A stretch of 6,973 nucleotides of DNA. Source: Candidatus Hydrogenedentota bacterium. Its GTDB lineage: Bacteria; Spirochaetota; Leptospiria; Turneriellales; J094. The stretch lies in contig RFJE01000391.1 of the NCBI GenBank assembly GCA_003695005.1, positions 1-6,973 on the forward strand. Reading direction: 5' to 3'. This document shows, piece after piece, positions 1 through 4,106 of the stretch (the stretch's first letter is position 1; every line of letters starts with the position of its first letter). The notes under the pieces are model-generated. The model was not told the origin of the DNA. It saw nothing but the letters and a program-made list of their open reading frames with translations, and did no database searches. The position numbers and the translations under genes are program-made.

Positions 1-103
1 CCATATTATGTCTCATATAAGCAGCTTCTAATGTATAATTTAGGATGTAAACTGTATTTTGTATAAAAAGTTAGCGTAAGCGCTTATTGATTCCCTATAT
101 TTA

Positions 104-147
104 GGAGGGGGGACACCCCCCTGGCTCCGAATCCGCGGACGTTCGCG
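104..147. repeat. GC-rich palindromes in gene-free region
   Basis: Two compact palindromes stand out in AT-rich surroundings. At 106-122 AGGGGGG and CCCCCCT form a 7-bp stem around an ACA loop. At 134-147 the sequence cgcggacgttcgcg is a palindrome broken only by a G/T pair, so it could pair fully as RNA. Neither is followed by a T-run, so neither looks like an intrinsic terminator. I see no gene in 1-466; this block, together with the repeat at 217-393, is all the structure I can point to there. Function unknown. Confidence 0.5.
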
Positions 148-216
148 CAGACAAACAAAATTTTGTGATTCACAATAATAGTTTTTGATTCCTATAAACA
201 AAGAGCAACGTACTCC

Positions 217-393
217 GTCCCGTCGGCCGTGCTCTCACTGCGGTCCCTCACCTTTTTTTACGCAAAGGTAGAACAATATTTTGTTTTGTACTTTTATCGG
301 CGCAATGCACTCCACTTACTTTACAAAACGTAAAAAATGGTGAGGGACGGAAACTGCGCCGACCAGACTTTTTTCCTTCACCGAGAATTGCTG
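217..393. repeat. Nested inverted repeat, copy 1
   Basis: An inner stem pairs 243-262 with 329-348 (19 of 20 positions, core gtccctcacc/ggtgagggac) around a 66-nt loop. An outer stem pairs gtcggc 222-227 with gccgac 358-363 and extends to 217-219/366-368 after two mismatches. A six-T run follows at 369-374, so on the plus strand the right side resembles an intrinsic terminator. Positions 339-393 match 2404-2460 of copy 2 at about 46 of 57 hand-aligned columns, ending in the same agaattgctg. The left arm shares cgtgctc and tccctcacc with copy 2. It lies 73 nt or more beyond the stop of the lyase gene. Its left boundary is unclear. It is probably a degraded or rearranged member of the same family as copy 2. 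Confidence 0.75.
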
Positions 394-466
394 TTTCACA
401 ACACATTTTATTTTCTTGAATATAAAAGTAAAAAAAAGAATAAACAAAAAAAGTAAACGCTCCTCC

Positions 467-1297
467 TTATAGAACAGCTTGTTTTAATTTTTCAACATCC
501 ACATCAATGTTGATATTATTTTTTTGGAAAATACGAATTACTTTTTCTGTAGCAATATTTCCTTTTGCGCCGGGTGCAAAAGGGCAGCCTCCAATACCAC
601 CAGCAGATGAATCAAATTTTAAGTAACCAAGCTCAATGGCTTGCTGCACATTATCTTCTGCTTGCAAGTAAGTATCATGAAAGTGCCAAAAGATTTTATC
701 GGTAATATTTAAGTTTTTTACAATTTCATGGATAGCCGGAATTTGGGAGGCTTTTCCTTTTCCGGTGGTATCTCCTAAAGAAACTTCATCTGCCATCAGC
801 ATTAAATTTTCAAATGGCTTTAATTTTTCGACAGGCATTGTTCCTTCAAAGGGACAATCAAACACAGTGGATATATAAAGTCTGCTTCGGACATTCGATG
901 GTAAGCTTTGCATCATGTTTTCAATGCGGGTGATAGAATCTGCTACGCTCATCCGAATATTTTTTTGATTAAAGGTTTCGCTTGTTGCTGTAAAAAAAGC
1001 CACAAAACGACAATGGAATGATAATGCTTTCTCTAATCCTTTCTCGTTAGGAACAAGTAAAATAAAGTTTTTCCACACGGATTCTGGATGCTTCTCTTGT
1101 AAACTTTGGAAGACTTTATCACTATCGGCCATAGCAGGTACGAGATCGGCACGTACCAGAGATCCCACTTCAATTTGCGTAAGACCCGATGCGAGTAAGT
1201 TTTCAATAAAGCGTACCCTTTTTTGTACACTATATATTATTGACGCGGATTGTAAGCCATCTCTCGGGGCTACCTCACAAATAAAGCCTTTATCCAA
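467..1297 (-). CDS. mvaB: Hydroxymethylglutaryl-CoA lyase
   Basis: Cleaves (S)-3-hydroxy-3-methylglutaryl-CoA to acetyl-CoA and acetoacetate, the last step of leucine breakdown; cytosolic TIM-barrel enzyme of the DRE-TIM metallolyase family. Seen in the 276-residue product: EVAPRDGLQ at 8-16 with catalytic Arg12 and metal ligand Asp13, Glu43 in IEVGSLV, HFHDTY with metal ligands His205 and His207, and the signature loop GGCPFAPGA with catalytic Cys238, then GNIATE. All key residues of the characterised human enzyme appear present, so it should be active. The start is TTG, chosen because a GAGGTG ribosome binding site lies 4 nt upstream and the conserved EVAPRDG begins only 7 residues in; no ATG fits. 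It overlaps the end of the YhaM-like gene by 8 nt, implying translational coupling. The C-terminus is somewhat shorter than usual. No other leucine-degradation genes are in view, so an isohexenylglutaryl-CoA-type substrate cannot be excluded. Confidence 0.93.
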   Translation of the reverse strand: MDKGFICEVAPRDGLQSASIIYSVQKRVRFIENLLASGLTQIEVGSLVRADLVPAMADSDKVFQSLQEKHPESVWKNFILLVPNEKGLEKALSFHCRFVAFFTATSETFNQKNIRMSVADSITRIENMMQSLPSNVRSRLYISTVFDCPFEGTMPVEKLKPFENLMLMADEVSLGDTTGKGKASQIPAIHEIVKNLNITDKIFWHFHDTYLQAEDNVQQAIELGYLKFDSSAGGIGGCPFAPGAKGNIATEKVIRIFQKNNINIDVDVEKLKQAVL

Positions 1298-2258
1298 GAT
1301 ACACCTCTCTGCCTAAATAGGAAATAAATTCCGACCATGGCTCGTCGGACTTTATACTTCTTGCTTTTGCATTACTGTAAATAAATTGAGCGCTATCGGT
1401 TGAGTCTGCTGCATGTACAAGGTATGCTTCTACAAAACGCGGCTCTTCCACCGCACCCCAAATTCGCTTTCCTTGGTGAGATAGCAGAATATGTTCAAGC
1501 TTTAACTTCAGTTTCGGGGGTAACGATACAAAAGGAAGTTTTTTTTGTAATCTTTCGTAACCCAGTAAAGTGTGTCCTTTTAGTTTCCCTTCGACGGAAG
1601 TATTTACATCAAATAAATAGCGAAACTCATCGACTTTGCCGATATCGTGTAAAAAAGCCCCTGCTAGTAGTAAGTCTTTGTTGGTGTTTTCATAAATGCG
1701 AGAGTATGCGTCACAAAGTTTCATTACATTTAGAGTATGCTCTAACAGGCCACCCACATAGGCATGATGTGCATAGCGAGAAGCGGGGGCTTCTAAAAAT
1801 AACTTCATAAAATTTTTATCCTTTAGAAAATGAAAACATAAAATTCGAAGTTCTTTGTTTTCAATTTTAACAAGCAAGCGCTTAATCCCTTTATACAGCT
1901 GGCGTCTATCATGCGGGGTTCGCCTTACAAAGCGACTTAGTTCCCATTCGGATTTATCTGAGACTTGTACATCAAACAAGCGAAGTTGCAATACTTCTTG
2001 GAAGTCTTCTAAAACACCTTTTACTTTGACAATCGCACCTTCGGGAATGGTTCTTGCTAATTCTTCTAGTTTCCCTTTCGGGCCAAAATACACCGCAGGC
2101 AAATATCCCGTTCTATCGGACAGCAACAGTCTTAAAAAGGGTTTCCCGCTCTTTCCCATTTGCAACATGATTTTTTTTACTAAAAAGTAGCCTTCTTCGA
2201 GAAGGCCACGTTGTAAATCTGCAACATAGGGCGTACGGTTTAAGTCTAATGGTTCCAT
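1290..2258 (-). CDS. YhaM-like 3'-5' exoribonuclease (OB fold + HD domain)
   Basis: Predicted metal-dependent nuclease acting on RNA or single-stranded DNA 3' ends, by similarity of layout to Bacillus YhaM. Residues from the chosen ATG (322 aa; the family is about 310-330). An OB-fold nucleic-acid-binding domain spans roughly 20-105, with GKPFLRLLLSDRTG and VKVKGVLEDF resembling YhaM. The HD phosphohydrolase domain follows: His164-His165 and His174 in AHHAYVGGLLEH, the HD pair His204-Asp205 in FLHDIGK, His229 in KGH, His261 in LSHQGK, and Asp285 in VHAAD. All expected metal ligands are present. ATG 2258 is preferred over TTG 2273, which has no ribosome binding site; the ATG has only a weak GGGA 9 nt upstream. 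First gene of a unit with mvaB; diverges from tyrS. Annotators might also call it an HD-domain or OB-fold protein. Confidence 0.85.
   Translation of the reverse strand: MEPLDLNRTPYVADLQRGLLEEGYFLVKKIMLQMGKSGKPFLRLLLSDRTGYLPAVYFGPKGKLEELARTIPEGAIVKVKGVLEDFQEVLQLRLFDVQVSDKSEWELSRFVRRTPHDRRQLYKGIKRLLVKIENKELRILCFHFLKDKNFMKLFLEAPASRYAHHAYVGGLLEHTLNVMKLCDAYSRIYENTNKDLLLAGAFLHDIGKVDEFRYLFDVNTSVEGKLKGHTLLGYERLQKKLPFVSLPPKLKLKLEHILLSHQGKRIWGAVEEPRFVEAYLVHAADSTDSAQFIYSNAKARSIKSDEPWSEFISYLGREVYLG
1302..1307 (-). promoter_or_regulatory. Ribosome binding site deciding the TTG start of mvaB
   Basis: GAGGTG on the minus strand lies 4 nt before TTG 1297-1295, inside the last codons of the upstream gene. 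It is the best Shine-Dalgarno-like sequence noticed in the window and supports both the TTG start and coupled translation of the two genes. Confidence 0.7.
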
Positions 2259-2307
2259 GTTTGTTGTTCCCAATCACGATGATGGAATCAAGGAGTCAAT
2301 AATTTAG

Positions 2308-2460
2308 CAGCTTTTGCGGCGAAACGCCGTAGCGCTGAAATGAAATTAAAAATAGGGCTAAAAGGCCTGCTCGTGCTCAAATCCCTCACCAAATTAAAAA
2401 TTTGGTGAGGGACGGAAGCTGCGCCTAGCAGGCCTTTTTGCCCTTTACACAGAATTGCTG
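2308..2460. mobile_element. MITE-like small insertion containing repeat copy 2
   Basis: A 153-bp segment begins CAGC and ends GCTG. It is flanked by the perfect 9-bp direct repeat ATAATTTAG at 2299-2307 and 2461-2469, the pattern of a target-site duplication. The termini align imperfectly further in (CAGCTTTTG against CAGCAATTCTG). It has no coding capacity, so any mobility would be non-autonomous. Inside the left end is a small hairpin gcggcg-AAA-cgccgt at 2316-2330; the rest is the nested palindrome at 2354-2444. Without it the yhaM-tyrS spacer would be about 94 nt. Caution: ATAATTTAG is AT-rich and can also be read as part of a longer imperfect inverted repeat (9 of 11), so the insertion reading is inference. 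Confidence 0.55.
2354..2444. repeat. Nested inverted repeat, copy 2
   Basis: The inner stem is perfect: tccctcaccaaatt 2382-2395 pairs with 2399-2412 around an AAA loop. The outer stem pairs 2354-2371 with 2427-2444 at 17 of 18 positions (core aaaaggcctgct/agcaggcctttt). Between them lie unpaired stretches of 10 nt (2372-2381) and 14 nt (2413-2426). The outer arms differ from those of copy 1 but remain complementary, while the unpaired cggaagctgcgcc is almost unchanged from copy 1. On the minus strand the outer stem is followed after one base by five Ts (2348-2352), so it is terminator-like facing the yhaM-like gene. On the plus strand Ts 2435-2439 fall within the arm. Confidence 0.85.
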
Positions 2461-2465
2461 ATAAT
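2438..2465 (+). promoter_or_regulatory. Candidate sigma-70 promoter for tyrS
   Basis: TTGCCC (2438-2443, 4 of 6 to consensus) and GATAAT (2460-2465, 5 of 6) are separated by 16 bp, 49 nt upstream of the tyrS ATG. The -35 lies in the right outer arm of the repeat and the -10 straddles the proposed insertion boundary, so the element would supply the -35. Weak evidence in AT-rich DNA. I found no convincing promoter for the divergent yhaM-like gene: TTGACT on the minus strand at 2299-2294 has no good -10. Confidence 0.35.
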
Positions 2466-2514
2466 TTAGAAAAAATCCGTTGTCGTACTGTTTGAGGATT
2501 CGTTTGTTCCTTTC

Positions 2515-3786
2515 ATGAGTTCGGAAAAGGAAAAAGAAATCCATCTGCCTGCGGAATTAGAGAAAGCATACCAAGAAATTGCACGTGGCGCAGAAGAAAT
2601 TTTACCGGAAAAAGAATTAAAGCAAAAGTTACTAAAATCTTACAAAGGAAAAAAACCTCTGCGCGTTAAGGCCGGTTTTGACCCAACGGCTCCGGATTTA
2701 CATTTAGGTCACACTGTACTTTTGCAAAAGATGCGAACATTTCAAAAGCTTGGCCACACTGTTTTATTTTTAATTGGTGATTATACTGCTTTAATTGGCG
2801 ATCCCACAGGAAAGAGCGAAACTCGTCCCCGCCTTACTCCGGAAGAAGTAGAACAAAATGCAAAAACATATAAAGAGCAAGTTTTTAAGATATTAGATCC
2901 TGAAAAAACTGAAGTGGTTTTTAATTCTAAGTGGTTAGCACCTTTACGTCTAGAAGATGTGCTTTCTTTAACAGCAAAATATACCGTAGCTCGCATGCTA
3001 GAGCGGGATGATTTTCAAAAACGTTACAAAAGTGGTACCCCAATTTCCATTGTAGAGTTTTTATATCCACTCATGCAGGGGTATGATTCTGTTGCCTTAC
3101 AAGCTGACATTGAATTAGGTGGTACGGATCAAAAATTTAATTTATTAGTCGGTCGTGATTTACAAGGGCAATATGGTCAGGATCCACAAGTGATTTTAAC
3201 AATGCCTTTATTAGTTGGTCTTGATGGTGTTAAAAAAATGAGCAAATCTCTTGGAAATTATGTTGGTATCCAAGAGCCTCCAATTGAGATTTTTGGTAAA
3301 CTCATGAGCATTTCCGATGATCTAATGTGGGAATATTACAGGCTTTTATCGGATCTAAATCTCGACGAAATTCAAAACCTTAAAGAAAAAGTAGAGAGTG
3401 GTCAGGTGCATCCAAAGCAAGCAAAAGAAAATTTTGCAATGGAAATCATAGCGCGGTTTTATTCCCAAGACGAAGCTCAAAAAGCAAAGCAGGAATGGGA
3501 AAAAATCCATCGGCCGGATAAAAGGGGGATTCCGGATCATATAGAAGAGTACAAAGTACCAGATGATGCTAAAAATCCTGATGGAACAGTTGGCCTATTA
3601 AATGCTTTACGCTTAAGTGGTCTTTGTCCTTCGAACTCCGAAGCTCGAAGAATTGTACTAGGGAATGGTGTACACTTATTAGAAGGGGACAACGAAATGC
3701 AGCTAAAAGATCCTAAAATGACACTTGCTGCGGGGGAATACATAGTCCGAGTAGGCAAGCGTAAATTTCGTAAAATTATTGTGTAA
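2515..3786 (+). CDS. tyrS: Tyrosyl-tRNA synthetase
   Basis: Charges tRNA-Tyr with tyrosine; cytosolic class Ic aminoacyl-tRNA synthetase, usually a dimer. In the 423-residue product the Rossmann catalytic domain has [13 protein letters not shown] at 54-66 (HIGH motif HLGH 63-66), tyrosine-site features YPLMQGYDS (184-192) and GGTDQKFN (202-209), and KMSKS at 241-245. An anticodon-binding helical region follows, then an S4 RNA-binding domain from about 358 to the end ([36 protein letters not shown]). The exact KMSKS and [13 protein letters not shown] place it in the TyrZ-like clade rather than with E. coli TyrS, which has KFGKT. Length is normal. Start ATG 2515 is the only candidate; the nearest Shine-Dalgarno-like GAGGA is 16 nt upstream, too far to be ideal. 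No T-box leader is visible. Its 3' end overlaps the convergent small gene by 11 nt. Confidence 0.97.
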   Translation: MSSEKEKEIHLPAELEKAYQEIARGAEEILPEKELKQKLLKSYKGKKPLRVKAGFDPTAPDLHLGHTVLLQKMRTFQKLGHTVLFLIGDYTALIGDPTGKSETRPRLTPEEVEQNAKTYKEQVFKILDPEKTEVVFNSKWLAPLRLEDVLSLTAKYTVARMLERDDFQKRYKSGTPISIVEFLYPLMQGYDSVALQADIELGGTDQKFNLLVGRDLQGQYGQDPQVILTMPLLVGLDGVKKMSKSLGNYVGIQEPPIEIFGKLMSISDDLMWEYYRLLSDLNLDEIQNLKEKVESGQVHPKQAKENFAMEIIARFYSQDEAQKAKQEWEKIHRPDKRGIPDHIEEYKVPDDAKNPDGTVGLLNALRLSGLCPSNSEARRIVLGNGVHLLEGDNEMQLKDPKMTLAAGEYIVRVGKRKFRKIIV

Positions 3787-4105
3787 TTTTTTGGTTTAAG
3801 TATTCAATCACTTTAGAAAAAAGTTCTCTTTCTTCTTCTGTTTGTAAAAAAGAAAAAAGCTCATTTTTACTTCGCGCTAAGGAACGAACAACTTCCTTCG
3901 CAGTAGCTCCTTTTTGTATTGCTTTTTCGATATCTTCTTCTAAATGAACATAATCTTCTTTTGAAGCGTGAATACTAAGCTGTATTAAATCGTATAAATA
4001 TTGCGGCGTATTATCGAGTACTTCTGCGACAGCATTGGCATCGGAGCCACTTTTTTCTTTTTCCTGAACTTCATGCAGAATTTTTTGAATGATTTGCCGA
4101 AACAT
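3776..4105 (-). CDS. Small helical protein, unknown function, downstream of AAA-VWA gene
   Basis: I do not recognise this 109-residue protein. It is soluble-looking and charged, with no signal peptide, membrane segment or cysteine, and appears all-helical. Features seen: an N-terminal amphipathic stretch ([19 protein letters not shown]), a middle part [19 protein letters not shown], an acidic stretch around 51-65, and a C-terminal helix rich in Glu and Lys. The ATG follows the TAG of the AAA-VWA gene after a single nucleotide, with GGCGGTG 5 nt upstream inside that gene, so the two are almost certainly cotranscribed and probably translationally coupled. That makes it a candidate partner or adaptor of the ATPase; this is inference from context only. 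Its stop lies inside the end of tyrS on the opposite strand. Confidence 0.75.
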   Translation of the reverse strand: MFRQIIQKILHEVQEKEKSGSDANAVAEVLDNTPQYLYDLIQLSIHASKEDYVHLEEDIEKAIQKGATAKEVVRSLARSKNELFSFLQTEEERELFSKVIEYLNQKITQ

Positions 4106-4106
4106 A

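Noticed and set aside
22..43. Another ATAATTTAG (35-43) next to cagctt (22-27)
   Set aside because: The order and spacing differ from the element end at 2299-2313 and no other shared sequence follows; probably chance in AT-rich DNA.
121..148. tRNA-like fragment (ggctccgaatcc resembles a T-arm)
   Set aside because: No matching acceptor, D or anticodon stems; the T-loop itself does not match.
168..402. ttcacaa at 169-175 and 395-401 as target duplication of repeat copy 1
   Set aside because: Only 7 nt match, the right copy is offset 1 nt from the element end, and no CAGC follows the left one.
1400..1810. 136-codon open frame on the plus strand
   Set aside because: It is antisense to the HD domain of the yhaM-like gene, whose catalytic residues are conserved; no domain of its own.
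2259..2273. TTG at 2273 as start of the yhaM-like gene
   Set aside because: It adds five residues and has no ribosome binding site; ATG 2258 fits better.
217..2460. The two repeats as part of a CRISPR array
   Set aside because: Only two copies, about 2 kb apart, with genes between; no spacer pattern.
2470..2514. T-box or other tyrosine-sensing leader ahead of tyrS
   Set aside because: No T-box sequence or specifier stem is visible, and the likely leader is too short.
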